Positions 7,852-16,135 of a stretch of DNA of 64,000 bases are shown here, piece by piece (positions within the stretch are counted from its first letter, which is position 1; the number at the start of each line of letters is the position of its first letter). The DNA is from Actinophytocola sp049647105. GTDB taxonomy: Bacteria; Actinomycetota; Actinomycetes; Mycobacteriales; Pseudonocardiaceae. The DNA is taken from positions 1-64,000 of the forward strand of contig NZ_JBARWZ010000120.1 in the NCBI RefSeq assembly GCF_049647105.1, given 5' to 3'. Both the position numbers and the translations under genes were made by a program. The notes below the pieces were generated by a model. It did not search any database. It was not told where the DNA came from and worked only from the letters and a program-made list of their open reading frames with translations.

Positions 7852-10140
7852 TCAGCCGCAGTTGAACAGGCACAGCTGATAGTTCGCGCGGTAGGTCGCC
7901 GGGCTCACCGGCGCGGTGATGTTGTGACTCTGCGCGCCACCGTCGGACCAGTTCGCGAACCGGAACCGCAGGCCGAACGTGAGCTGTTGCGGGCTCGGTG
8001 CGCTCACCGAGTTGCTCGACCCGACGATCACCGTCCGGGTGAACGGCGTTGCCTGCTCGACCGTGCCGACCACCAGCCGGGCGCCGCTCGGGTTGGACGT
8101 GAACGTCAGGTTCACCGTGCGCGGGTTCAGCCGCACCGTCTGAGCCGTCGTGTTGCCGTCCGAGTCGGTCGCCCGCAGCGTCAGGTCGAGGAACGACGGG
8201 TACTCGTGGTCCGGCGCCACGAAGCTGCCGCCCGCGATCCCGTTCCACGACTGGACGTTGTGCGCGTGACAGTTCGTCGGCGTCGTGCAGTGCTGCAGCG
8301 TGAGCTGCCACGACAGCGCGGACGCCGGCAGGTTGCCGTCCTGCGCGTCGGCCGCCCGCCCCGCGAACGGGATGGTCTCACCGACGCTCCACTGCGTGGC
8401 CGCGGTCGGGTTGTCGATGGTCACCACCGGTGAGTTGTTCGGTGGATTGCCGACCGTGATCGTCACCGACGTGGTGCCCGTCAGGCCGCCGGGGTCGGTG
8501 ACCCGCAACCGCGCCTGCACCTGTGCCTGCGCGAGGTAGGTGTAGGACGGGTTGGCGGCGGTCGAGTCGTCGTAGGCGCCGTCGCCGTCGAGGTCCCACG
8601 CGTAGGCCAGCGTGCCGCCCTCCGGGTCCGACGAGCCCGCGCCGTTGAACTGCACGGTCAGCGGCGCGTTGCCGGACGTCGGGTTCGCGGTCGCCACCGC
8701 GGTCGGCGGCTGGTTCGTGCCCGCCGGGTAGCTCACGCGGCGCAGCTGGCCCGCGCCGAGCGCGATGTAGTACATGTCGCCGCCGGGGCCGGTCAGCACC
8801 TGCACCGGGACGTTCACGCCGGTCACGAACGGCACGATCGTCGCGGGGTTCGGCAGGCCGTTCGAGCCGCGCTGCATGGCCCAGATGCAGCCACGCGAGC
8901 TGTCGGCGAAGAACAGCGCGCCGTCGTAGGCGGCCGGGTAGTTGCTGGTCGACTCGAACGCGATGCCGCTGATCGACGAGCCCCCGGTGGGGCAGCCGTC
9001 GCCGCTCACGACGGACGCGCTGTGGTTGTACGCGTGGTATGGGGCGGTCTGCCCGGTGCCGTACAGCGACTCGCACAGCGTCAGGTTCGCGCCGTCGTAG
9101 CCGGACTGCGTGGCGTTGCCCTCGTAGCACGGCCAGCCGAAGTTCTCGGCGACGTTGTCGGTCGCGTTCGGGAGCCGGTTGATCTCCTCCCAGACGTTCC
9201 AGCCGACGTCACCGGCCCACAGCTCGTTCGTGCCCGGCCGGAACGCGAACCGGAACTGGTTGCGCAGGCCGTACGCGACGATCCGCTGCGCGTTGGCGTT
9301 CGTGCTGCTCGCGAACGGGTTGCCCGGCATGGGCGCGCCGGTGTCCGGGTTGATCCGGATGATCGTGCCGTCCAGCGACACCGGCTCACCGGCTGGCCGC
9401 CGCACCGACTGCGACCGCAGCGCGCCGCCTCTGGCACCCGGCGGTGACAGGTTCGTGCCCGCCGACCCCGGCGGGTCGGCGCACGGGTTGCCGCGCTGGC
9501 CCCAGTCGGCGAAGTTGAAGCTCGCGCCGTCGCCGCCGCCGACGTACAGCGCGCCGTCCGGGCCGAAGGTGACCGAGCCGATGGAGTGCGACGGGTACTG
9601 CTGGCACCAGTCGGTGAGCAGCACCTGCTCGCCGCCGGTCGCGACCCCGGTCGCGTCGATCGTCAGCCGCGAAAGGCGGCCGGTGACGAGACAGCCCTCC
9701 TCGGTCGCGCCGGGCGGGGTCGGGCACTGGTCACCCCAGCGGGGCGCGGTGCCGCCCGGTTCGGCGTCGTGGGTGTACAGGACGTACAGGTAGGGCCGGG
9801 TGGGGAAGCTCGGGTCCAGGGTGAGGCCGAGCAGGCCGCGGTCCCAGAAGTCCTGCGTCTGTGTGCGCAGGTCGGCGGTGATCGTGGCGGTGGTGTCGGT
9901 GATCGAGTCGAACGTCTTGACCAGACCGCTCTTCTCGCTGACGAACACCCGGCCATCGGGTGCGAACACCGCGTTGGTCGGTGAACTCAGTCCGCTGATC
10001 ACCGCGGTGTCGGTGAATCCAGCGGGTACCGCGGCGCCGGCGGTTGTCGTCGGCGTGAGTGCGGTCAGCACCCCGGCCACGAGACCTGCGGTAACCAGCA
10101 GGTTTGTTTTCGGGCGCGCCAAAGTAAGGCGGAGTCGCAC
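7852..10140 (-). CDS. Secreted PQQ-type sugar dehydrogenase with PKD domain
   Basis: A 762-residue exported protein: a signal peptide with hydrophobic core and AGAAVPAG-type cleavage region (about 1-38), then a six-bladed glucose/sorbosone dehydrogenase propeller (about 45-450; WDRGLLGLTLDPSF, SHSIGSVTFGPDGALYVGGG, YGLRNQFRFAFRP, ELWAGDVGWNVWEEIN). A PKD domain follows (about 462-545; SSDPEGGTLAYAWDLDGDG), then a region with NCHAHNVQSW and a beta-rich tail ending in CLFNCG. Such proteins oxidise sugars or sugar alcohols using PQQ or act as carbohydrate binders; the substrate is unknown. GTG 10140 is chosen because GGGGGA precedes it; a TTG twelve bases earlier is possible. The gene at the right end of the window has the same architecture. 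Confidence 0.85.
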   Translation of the reverse strand: MRLRLTLARPKTNLLVTAGLVAGVLTALTPTTTAGAAVPAGFTDTAVISGLSSPTNAVFAPDGRVFVSEKSGLVKTFDSITDTTATITADLRTQTQDFWDRGLLGLTLDPSFPTRPYLYVLYTHDAEPGGTAPRWGDQCPTPPGATEEGCLVTGRLSRLTIDATGVATGGEQVLLTDWCQQYPSHSIGSVTFGPDGALYVGGGDGASFNFADWGQRGNPCADPPGSAGTNLSPPGARGGALRSQSVRRPAGEPVSLDGTIIRINPDTGAPMPGNPFASSTNANAQRIVAYGLRNQFRFAFRPGTNELWAGDVGWNVWEEINRLPNATDNVAENFGWPCYEGNATQSGYDGANLTLCESLYGTGQTAPYHAYNHSASVVSGDGCPTGGSSISGIAFESTSNYPAAYDGALFFADSSRGCIWAMQRGSNGLPNPATIVPFVTGVNVPVQVLTGPGGDMYYIALGAGQLRRVSYPAGTNQPPTAVATANPTSGNAPLTVQFNGAGSSDPEGGTLAYAWDLDGDGAYDDSTAANPSYTYLAQAQVQARLRVTDPGGLTGTTSVTITVGNPPNNSPVVTIDNPTAATQWSVGETIPFAGRAADAQDGNLPASALSWQLTLQHCTTPTNCHAHNVQSWNGIAGGSFVAPDHEYPSFLDLTLRATDSDGNTTAQTVRLNPRTVNLTFTSNPSGARLVVGTVEQATPFTRTVIVGSSNSVSAPSPQQLTFGLRFRFANWSDGGAQSHNITAPVSPATYRANYQLCLFNCG

Positions 10141-10176
10141 GGGTTCCCCCAATCCAGGCAGTTAGCTGCCAGGACA

Positions 10177-10195
10177 GTCGGCCCGTGCGGCCGAC
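10177..10195 (-). terminator. Hairpin downstream of hmgA
   Basis: GTCGGCC (10177-10183) and GGCCGAC (10189-10195) form a perfect 7-bp stem with a 5-base loop in the 60-base gap between hmgA and the dehydrogenase gene. No clear U-tract follows. Confidence 0.5.
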
Positions 10196-10200
10196 CTGTT

Positions 10201-11388
10201 TCACCTGATCGAGTTGCCCGGTCCGCGCCCCGACCACGTCCATGCATAACCCGGGTCTTCGCAGGTGACGGCCGCTTCACCCAGCTCCAGGGGCCGGAAT
10301 GTGTCGACCATTACCGCGGTTTCGTCGAAATATTCCACTCCAATGGAGGCTTCGGCGGCACCCGGTTGGGGGCCATGTGTGAAGCCAGATGGGTGCAGCG
10401 ACAGCGACCCGATGCCAATACCGGAACCTTTTCGCGCCTCGTAATTTCCGCCGACATAGAACATCAATTCGTCGGAGTCGACGTTCGCGTGGTTGTAGGG
10501 CACCGGGATGGACTCCGGGTGATAGTCCACCTTGCGCGGGCAGAACGAGCAGACCACGAAGTTCGGGCCCTCGAAGGTCTGGTGCACCGGCGGCGGCTGG
10601 TGCACGCGACCGGTGATCGGCTCGAAGTCACGGATGTTGAACACCCACGGGTAGAGGCAGCCATCCCAGCCGACGACATCGAACGGATGGTTGGCGTAGG
10701 TGTACCGGGTGAGACCGGCGCGGTGCCGGACCAGCACCGGCACGTCGGTGCCGTCCTGCGTGAACGGCTCGTCCGGGCCGCGCTGGTCGCGCTCGCAGTA
10801 CGGCGCGTGCTCCAGGAACTGACCCTTCGTGGACAGGTACCGCTTCGGCGGGCCGATGTGACCGGTCGCCTCGATGACGTACAGGCGTGCCTCGCCGTGG
10901 GGAAGCACGCGGTAGGTCGTGGAGGTCGGCAGGACGACGTAGTCACCATCGGTGACTTCGAGCACGCCGTAGATGGTCTCGATGGTGGCCGAACCGGTCT
11001 GGACGTAGAGGAGTTCGTCACCCGCCGCGTTGCGGTACAGCGGGCTCGGCGCGGTCGCGACGGCGAACGCGATCGTCAGGTCGCTGTTGCCGAACAGGGT
11101 CCGCCGACCGGTGACCGCGTCGACATCGTGCTGCTGTTCCGACTTGAGGTCCTGGGCGCGGAAATGCCGTGGCAGCAGGGGATGGTTGGGCGTGAGCGTG
11201 CCCCGGTGGTCCTCGACGGCCTCGGCGTTCACGATCGCCGTCGGCAGGTGGCGGTGGTACAGGAGTGCCGAGTCGGAGGAGAAGCCCTCGACGCCCATCA
11301 GCTCCTCGGCGTAGAGCTTGCCGTCCGGTGAGCGGAACTGTGTGTGCCTCTTTCGGGGGATCCCCCCGACGCGGCGGTAGTAAGGCAT
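10201..11388 (-). CDS. hmgA: Homogentisate 1,2-dioxygenase
   Basis: Opens the ring of homogentisate to maleylacetoacetate in phenylalanine/tyrosine breakdown; a cytoplasmic non-haem Fe(II) enzyme. The 395-residue protein carries the cupin iron site in its C-terminal third: YNHANVDSDELMFYVGG (His and Glu ligands) and LHPSGFTHGPQPG (His ligand). Earlier blocks include DELLYVQTGSATIETIYG and YVVLPTSTTYR. ATG 11388 is preceded by GGAGG at suitable distance. It is divergent from the unknown-function gene, fumarylacetoacetase and IclR regulator operon, with a 17-bp dyad in the spacer. No hppD (4-hydroxyphenylpyruvate dioxygenase) gene is in the window. Confidence 0.95.
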   Translation of the reverse strand: MPYYRRVGGIPRKRHTQFRSPDGKLYAEELMGVEGFSSDSALLYHRHLPTAIVNAEAVEDHRGTLTPNHPLLPRHFRAQDLKSEQQHDVDAVTGRRTLFGNSDLTIAFAVATAPSPLYRNAAGDELLYVQTGSATIETIYGVLEVTDGDYVVLPTSTTYRVLPHGEARLYVIEATGHIGPPKRYLSTKGQFLEHAPYCERDQRGPDEPFTQDGTDVPVLVRHRAGLTRYTYANHPFDVVGWDGCLYPWVFNIRDFEPITGRVHQPPPVHQTFEGPNFVVCSFCPRKVDYHPESIPVPYNHANVDSDELMFYVGGNYEARKGSGIGIGSLSLHPSGFTHGPQPGAAEASIGVEYFDETAVMVDTFRPLELGEAAVTCEDPGYAWTWSGRGPGNSIR

Positions 11389-11402
11389 GGGCACCTCCAA
11401 GG

Positions 11403-11419
11403 TGTCCGATAGTCGGACA
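11403..11419. promoter_or_regulatory. Dyad operator in the hmgA divergent promoter
   Basis: TGTCCGATAGTCGGACA is a perfect 7-bp inverted repeat around a 3-base centre. It sits 15-31 bases upstream of the hmgA start and about 20 bases before the TACGCT box of the opposite operon. The IclR-type regulator encoded in that operon is the obvious candidate to bind it (inference). Confidence 0.6.
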
Positions 11420-11449
11420 TCTTTGTTCAGTTGCCGATACGCTACTAGC

Positions 11450-12334
11450 GTGTCAGCCGTGTCAAGCGCCGCACCCCAGCCCGCATCGGATCAGCGGGAC
11501 GTGCCCTCCCTGCTCGCTCGCCTCATCGACGACGCCGCGTTGTTCCCGCCGGGCAGCGCGACAGTGCCCGACGCGGTGCGGTTGCACCTCGCGGGCAGAT
11601 CGGGGGAGCACTCCGATCTGGTGGGACTCTTCCTTTGTCCCGCATCACGCCTGCCCGAGCTCATCACCGAGTTGATCAAGGTGAAGCCGGCCAAGCCGGT
11701 GGAGCTCTCGCTCGTCATCGACACCGGTCTCGGCGGCGTGCCGAAGGCCCTCTCGATCGTCGAGTCGCGGGCCGAGCTGCTCGCGCTGCGCATGGTCGAG
11801 ATGCCCGCCCCCTCCGACGTCGACGAGGTGTGGCTGGAGCGCGTCTCGGAGTTCGTGCCGGAGGACGTGATCCGGGTGATCGAGCCACGGCGCGGCGGCG
11901 CGGAGTGGCTGCAGGGCATCCAGCGGGTCATCGAGCACGGCAGCTGGCCCAAGCTCCGCTGCGGCGGCCTGTCCACCGAGAACTTCCCGGGCACCAACGA
12001 GGTCACCGCCTTCCTCGGGGTGATCAACTCGGGCGGCGCGTCGTTCAAGGCCACCGCGGGACTGCACAACGCGGTCCGGCACACCGCGGAGGACACCGGC
12101 TTCACCCACCACGGGTTCCTCAACCTGCTGATCGCCACCGGCCGCCTGCTGGCAGGCGCGGACGCCGACGACGTGCGGGCGGCGCTCGAGTCCACCGACG
12201 GCAAGGCGCTCGCGGAAGAGGCGCAGAACATGACCGAACACGAGGCGCTCTCGGTGCGCGGCGTGTTCGCCTCCTACGGGTCGTGCTCGCTGACCGACCC
12301 GGTCGCCGATCTCGAGGAACTGGGACTGCTGTGA
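11450..12334 (+). CDS. Conserved protein of unknown function in homogentisate operon
   Basis: A 294-residue soluble, probably alpha/beta-barrel-like protein that I cannot assign to a characterised family. Visible blocks: LLARLIDDAALFPPGSATVPDA near the N terminus, LSLVIDTGLGG, KLRCGGLSTENFPGTNEV, ASFKATAGLHNAVRH (about 200-215) and HHGFLNLLIATGRL (about 225-240). No signal peptide or membrane segment. It is the first gene of the operon, overlapping fumarylacetoacetase by four bases (GTGA), so it is translationally coupled to it and likely acts on the same pathway. The pathway needs a maleylacetoacetate isomerase and none is recognisable here, so this protein is a candidate for that step or an accessory one (speculative). 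GTG 11450 follows TACGCT by six bases with no Shine-Dalgarno: probably leaderless. Confidence 0.7.
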   Translation: MSAVSSAAPQPASDQRDVPSLLARLIDDAALFPPGSATVPDAVRLHLAGRSGEHSDLVGLFLCPASRLPELITELIKVKPAKPVELSLVIDTGLGGVPKALSIVESRAELLALRMVEMPAPSDVDEVWLERVSEFVPEDVIRVIEPRRGGAEWLQGIQRVIEHGSWPKLRCGGLSTENFPGTNEVTAFLGVINSGGASFKATAGLHNAVRHTAEDTGFTHHGFLNLLIATGRLLAGADADDVRAALESTDGKALAEEAQNMTEHEALSVRGVFASYGSCSLTDPVADLEELGLL

Positions 12335-13533
12335 CCGACTCCTGGGTGCGGGACCCGGCGTTCGCGCGGGACCAGCCGTTCGGCCAGCAGACGCTGCCCT
12401 ACGGCGTGGTCGACGCGGGCGACGGCCCGGGGGTCGCGGTGCGGCTCGGCGACCACGCGCTGCCGCTGCGGTCGGTCGCCAACGACCTCGGTGACGTCGC
12501 AGGCCTGGTGTCCGGCACGTCGCTCGACCCGCTACTGGCGGCGACGCGCGTCGAGTGGAGCGCGCTGCGGGCCCGGCTCGTGGAGCTGGTGACACAGTCC
12601 TCGGCACCCGAGGGCGCGACGCTGGTGCCACTGACGGACGTGCGGATGGCGCTGCCGTTCACCGTCGGTGACTACGTCGACTTCTACTCGTCCCGCTACC
12701 ACGCGGAGAACGTCGGCCGGATCATGCGGCCGGACAGCGAGCCGCTGCTGCCGAACTGGACGCACCTGCCCGTCGGCTACCACGGCCGGTCGGGCACGGT
12801 CGTCGTCTCCGGCACGGACATCGAGCGCCCGCACGGCCAGCGGCGCGGCTCGTCGGGCCCGCACTTCGGGCCGAGCGGCAGGCTCGACATCGAGGCGGAG
12901 GTCGGGTTCGTGTGCGGCGGCCCCCTCTCCCGCCGGGTGCCGACCTCGGCCGTGACAGAGCACATCTTCGGCGTGGTCCTGGTCAACGACTGGTCCGCCC
13001 GCGACATCCAGGGCTGGGAGTACCAGCCGCTCGGCCCGTTCCTCGGCAAGTCGTTCGCGACGTCGGTGTCGGCGTGGATCACCCCGCTCGACGCGCTGGC
13101 CGTGGCGCGGGTGCCGGTCCCCGACCCTGGGCACCCCCGGTTGCCCTACCTCACAGAGGACTCGCCGTGGGGGCTCGACCTGCGGCTCGCCGTCGAGTGG
13201 AACGGGACCGTGGTGTCCCGGCCACGGTTCTCGGACATGTACTACTCGTGCGCGCAGCAGCTGGCGCACATGACGGTCAACGGCGCCACGGTCCGCCCCG
13301 GCGACCTGTTCGCGTCGGGCACGGTCTCGGGTCCGGACAAGACGCGGCTCGGCTGCTTCCTGGAGCTGTCGTGGGGCGGCAAGGAGGAGATCACCCTCGC
13401 GGACGGGGTGACCAGGACCTTCCTCGAGGACGGTGACGAGGTCGTGATCACCGCGACCGCACCGGGCGAGGACGGCTCGGTCGTCGGCATCGCACCGGTG
13501 GCGGGCAGAGTGCTGCCGGCGGTGGACCTCTGA
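12331..13533 (+). CDS. fahA: Fumarylacetoacetase
   Basis: Hydrolyses fumarylacetoacetate to fumarate and acetoacetate, the last step of tyrosine breakdown. The 400 residues show the N-terminal SH3-like domain and the FAH catalytic domain. Motifs include YVDFYSSRYHAENVG, the catalytic-histidine block HLPVGYHGRSGTVVVSG, metal ligands in LDIEAEVGFV and VLVNDWSARDIQGWEYQPLG, and the lysine block FLGKSFATSVSAWITP. The C-terminal part contains DLFASGTVSGP and LELSWGGKEEI. GTG 12331 overlaps the upstream stop by four bases. It is followed one base later by the IclR regulator gene, so all three genes form one operon. Confidence 0.95.
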   Translation: MTDSWVRDPAFARDQPFGQQTLPYGVVDAGDGPGVAVRLGDHALPLRSVANDLGDVAGLVSGTSLDPLLAATRVEWSALRARLVELVTQSSAPEGATLVPLTDVRMALPFTVGDYVDFYSSRYHAENVGRIMRPDSEPLLPNWTHLPVGYHGRSGTVVVSGTDIERPHGQRRGSSGPHFGPSGRLDIEAEVGFVCGGPLSRRVPTSAVTEHIFGVVLVNDWSARDIQGWEYQPLGPFLGKSFATSVSAWITPLDALAVARVPVPDPGHPRLPYLTEDSPWGLDLRLAVEWNGTVVSRPRFSDMYYSCAQQLAHMTVNGATVRPGDLFASGTVSGPDKTRLGCFLELSWGGKEEITLADGVTRTFLEDGDEVVITATAPGEDGSVVGIAPVAGRVLPAVDL

Positions 13534-13534
13534 G

Positions 13535-14215
13535 ATGGCCCGCCCGATCCGTCCCATCCAGCCTGCGGCCCGCCCGCAGGCGGGGACCGGCCGGGAGAGC
13601 TCACTGACGCTCGAACGCGGCCTGGCACTGCTGCAGGCGGTGGCGGACTCGGAGTCGGAGGCCCCGACGATCAGCGACCTGGCGTCGGCGATCGGTGCGT
13701 CCCGCGCGGCGGTGTACCGGCTGCTGGTGCCGCTGCAGGAACGCGGCCTGGTGCGCCGCGACGGTTCGAAGGTGCGGCTGGGGCTTGGTTTGCTGCGACT
13801 GGCGGCGAGCGTCACCCCGCAGCTGCGCCTCGCGGCACTGCCCGCACTGCGCGAACTCGCGGAGGCCGTCGGCGCGACGGCCCACCTGACGGTCGCGGAC
13901 GGCGAGGAAGCCCAGGCCATCGCGGTGATCGAACCATCGTGGACGACCTATCACGTGGCATACCGCGTCGGCACGCGCCACCCGTTGTCCCGCGGCGCCG
14001 CGGGCAAGGCGATCGGCCTGCGCTCTGAGGACCCCGGCTGGCTCGCGACGACAGGCGAACTGCAGTCCGGCGCGTCGGGCATCGCGGCCCCCGTCCGCGG
14101 CGTCCCAGGCCTGCGGGCGAGCGTGGGCGTGATCAGCTTCGAGTCACTCGACGGCGAGGTGGTGGGCCCGAAGGTCCTGGCGGCGGCGGCCATGGTGGCC
14201 ACCGCGCTGAGGTGA
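13535..14215 (+). CDS. IclR-family regulator of homogentisate genes
   Basis: A 226-residue regulator: winged helix-turn-helix at about residues 22-85 (LTLERGLALLQAVADSE, then ISDLASAIGASRAAVYRLLV) and an IclR effector domain (about 100-225) with HPLSRGAAGKAI. The effector domain is a little shorter than usual. The first ~20 residues are a Pro/Arg/Gln-rich extension. ATG begins one base after the fahA stop and the gene ends the operon. Its likely operator is the 17-bp dyad in the hmgA intergenic region; homogentisate or a related aromatic is the expected effector (inference). Confidence 0.88.
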   Translation: MARPIRPIQPAARPQAGTGRESSLTLERGLALLQAVADSESEAPTISDLASAIGASRAAVYRLLVPLQERGLVRRDGSKVRLGLGLLRLAASVTPQLRLAALPALRELAEAVGATAHLTVADGEEAQAIAVIEPSWTTYHVAYRVGTRHPLSRGAAGKAIGLRSEDPGWLATTGELQSGASGIAAPVRGVPGLRASVGVISFESLDGEVVGPKVLAAAAMVATALR

Positions 14216-14226
14216 GTGCGCCCGGC

Positions 14227-15087
14227 TCACAGTGGACGCGCCTCGAGGACCCGCTTGAGCGCCCGCTTCGCGCGGTCGGCCCGCCGTGCCTCGTACGCGA
14301 TGGGGAAGTACCGCAACTTCTCCGGCAGCAGCGGCACCACCCGGCCGACCACGCGACCAAGCAGCCGCAACGCGCGTTCGTCGCGGGATGTCCACGACAG
14401 CCCCAGTTTCTCCCGTGCCGCGGGCGGCAGTGTGCCCACGGTGACGAAGTGCTGCACCCGTCCCGGCACGGCCGTCGCGAGCCGCCACAGCGGCCGCAGC
14501 GCCGGTGGCAGGTCGGGTGGCGGCGGCATGTGCCGCGTCGTCTCGAGGAACTCGTACGCGGTCCGGTGGGCGACGAGCTGCTCGTCGATCATGTCGTCGA
14601 AGTACTTGAGGTACGCGTCGTAGGTCGGCGGGATCTCCTTCTCCGCCACGTGCAGGTTCCGCGCCAGCTGCACGATCTCCGCGTAGTACGCCTCCTCCTC
14701 GGCGCGGGTCAGCGGCCGCCGCGAGAAGTACCGCGCGCCGATCCGGTACGCGTACGGCGCGGTCAGGATGATCCACGCCCACGGGCCGGACGCGAGCGCC
14801 TTGTGCGTCACTCCGTCCACGGTGGACTTCAGTGGGGCGTGGAGCTCCCGCAGCCGGTCGCCCTCGGTCAGTGCCTCCGGTCCGCCGTAGATCCACGTCA
14901 TCACCGACGCGATGGAGCGTTCCGCCCGCCCGATCGCGTCCGTGCGGAACACCGAGTGCTCGCCGACGACCGCACCGACCGTCGGGTGCATCACCTGCAA
15001 CGCGAAGGCCGCGCCGGTGGTGAGGGAGAACGTGACGAGGCCGGTCTCGTCCCACAAGCGCGTACCCGGCTCGATCGGCTGCCGCAT
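14227..15087 (-). CDS. MpaB-family (DUF2236) oxygenase
   Basis: A 286-residue, largely helical protein of the oxygenase MpaB / latex-clearing-protein-like family, members of which bind b-type haem. Family-like blocks are LQVMHPTVGAVVGEHSVFR (about 31-49, with the conserved histidine), a WIYGG stretch near residue 66, and PPTYDAYLKYFDDMID near the middle. The substrate is unknown. ATG 15087 is preceded by AAGGGAGCGGGG, so translation is leadered. It is divergent from a TetR gene across a 49-base spacer containing a perfect dyad. Confidence 0.8.
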   Translation of the reverse strand: MRQPIEPGTRLWDETGLVTFSLTTGAAFALQVMHPTVGAVVGEHSVFRTDAIGRAERSIASVMTWIYGGPEALTEGDRLRELHAPLKSTVDGVTHKALASGPWAWIILTAPYAYRIGARYFSRRPLTRAEEEAYYAEIVQLARNLHVAEKEIPPTYDAYLKYFDDMIDEQLVAHRTAYEFLETTRHMPPPPDLPPALRPLWRLATAVPGRVQHFVTVGTLPPAAREKLGLSWTSRDERALRLLGRVVGRVVPLLPEKLRYFPIAYEARRADRAKRALKRVLEARPL

Positions 15088-15101
15088 GACCCCGCTCCCT
15101 T

Positions 15102-15121
15102 CTGGTGAAGGACGTCACCAG
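15102..15121. promoter_or_regulatory. TetR-type operator between mpaB-like and tetR
   Basis: CTGGTGA (15102-15108) and TCACCAG (15115-15121) form a perfect 7-bp inverted repeat with a 6-base centre. The right arm immediately precedes the TAACAT box (15123-15128) of the regulator gene, and the left arm is 14 bases from the oxygenase start, so one bound dimer could shut both promoters. Confidence 0.7.
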
Positions 15122-15136
15122 ATAACATAGGTTCGC

Positions 15137-15766
15137 ATGAAGACCTACGGTGGCGCCACCCCCGGGGAGCGCGCGGCCAAGCGCCGCGCCGCCCTGTGCG
15201 ACGCCGCCCTCGACCTGCTGGCCGATGGCGGGCAGGAGCGCGTCACCGTGCGCGGGGTCTGCACGCACGCGAAACTCAACGACCGCTACTTCTACGAGAG
15301 CTTCCGCGACCCGGCGTCACTGCTGCTGGCCGTGCGTGAACAGGTGACCGCGCAAGCGTTTGCGGCGATCAACCAGGCGATCACGAGGACCGCACCGGAG
15401 CCGGCCGTCCGCGTCCGCGCGGTCGTCGTCGCCCTCGTGGACTTCTTCACCGAGGACCCGCGTCGCGGCAACCTGCTGATCCAGTCACAGGCCACCGAGG
15501 AGCTGCGGCAAGCCCGTCAGGCCAGCATCCGCGCGATGGCGCGGGTCGTCGCCGACCAGGGCGCCGCGATGCTGGGCGAGCAGGCAGCGCCGCCGATGGA
15601 CCGCGAGCTGGCCGCGCTCACGCTCGTCCACGGCACCCTGGAACTGTTCGCCTCCTGGCTGCGGGGCGAGCTGGACATCACCCGCGCGCACCTCGTGGAC
15701 TTCCTCGTCGCCATGGTCCGTACCACCGAGGACCTCGCGGCGGCGCTGCGCAGGCAACGGGGGTGA
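15137..15766 (+). CDS. TetR/AcrR-family regulator
   Basis: A 209-residue repressor. The N-terminal HTH occupies about residues 12-60 (AALDLLADGGQERVTVRGVC, then LNDRYFYESFRDPASLLLAV) and the helical ligand domain fills the rest. ATG 15137 follows TAACAT by eight bases and lacks a Shine-Dalgarno (leaderless). It diverges from the MpaB-like oxygenase gene, with a perfect operator-like dyad over both promoters. The natural reading is a repressor of the oxygenase and of itself, induced by the oxygenase substrate. Confidence 0.88.
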   Translation: MKTYGGATPGERAAKRRAALCDAALDLLADGGQERVTVRGVCTHAKLNDRYFYESFRDPASLLLAVREQVTAQAFAAINQAITRTAPEPAVRVRAVVVALVDFFTEDPRRGNLLIQSQATEELRQARQASIRAMARVVADQGAAMLGEQAAPPMDRELAALTLVHGTLELFASWLRGELDITRAHLVDFLVAMVRTTEDLAAALRRQRG

Positions 15767-15789
15767 CGCGCTCGTCTCGTGGTGAGCGT

Positions 15790-16020
15790 CTACGCCTGAC
15801 GCCAGCCGTCTCCCAGGCGCAGTTGGCTCGCGGCCAGCAGGTGTACATCCCGGATGGTCTGGTCGAGGCCTCCGATGGCCTGTTCGAGACGGGCACGGGC
15901 AGCACCGTCGGTGTCACTGAGAGCAACCGTCATGTCGAGCGCGGCGCGGAACAGGCGGTCGCTGATCAGCCCGGCCTGAACGACGAACGCGTCGACCGGC
16001 TCTTCATCGTCCCAGCTCAT
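15790..16020 (-). CDS. Small acidic protein of unknown function
   Basis: A 76-residue acidic protein beginning MSWDDEEPVDAFVVQAG, predicted nearly all helical and probably cytoplasmic; no known family recognised. ATG 16020 is preceded by GAGGGA at an acceptable distance, and codon use resembles the surrounding genes. It is convergent with the TetR gene (23-base gap) and lies downstream of the Mn exporter on the same strand, 116 bases away. Confidence 0.55.
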   Translation of the reverse strand: MSWDDEEPVDAFVVQAGLISDRLFRAALDMTVALSDTDGAARARLEQAIGGLDQTIRDVHLLAASQLRLGDGWRQA

Positions 16021-16135
16021 GATCCCTCGGCGGGCTCTGGAAGCGGGTGCCGGGTCCTGGGCACAGCTGATTACTCGAGGAAACTCTAACTCCGCGGTCA
16101 ACACGGTGTGTATCCGCCAAACGGTCGACAGCGGG

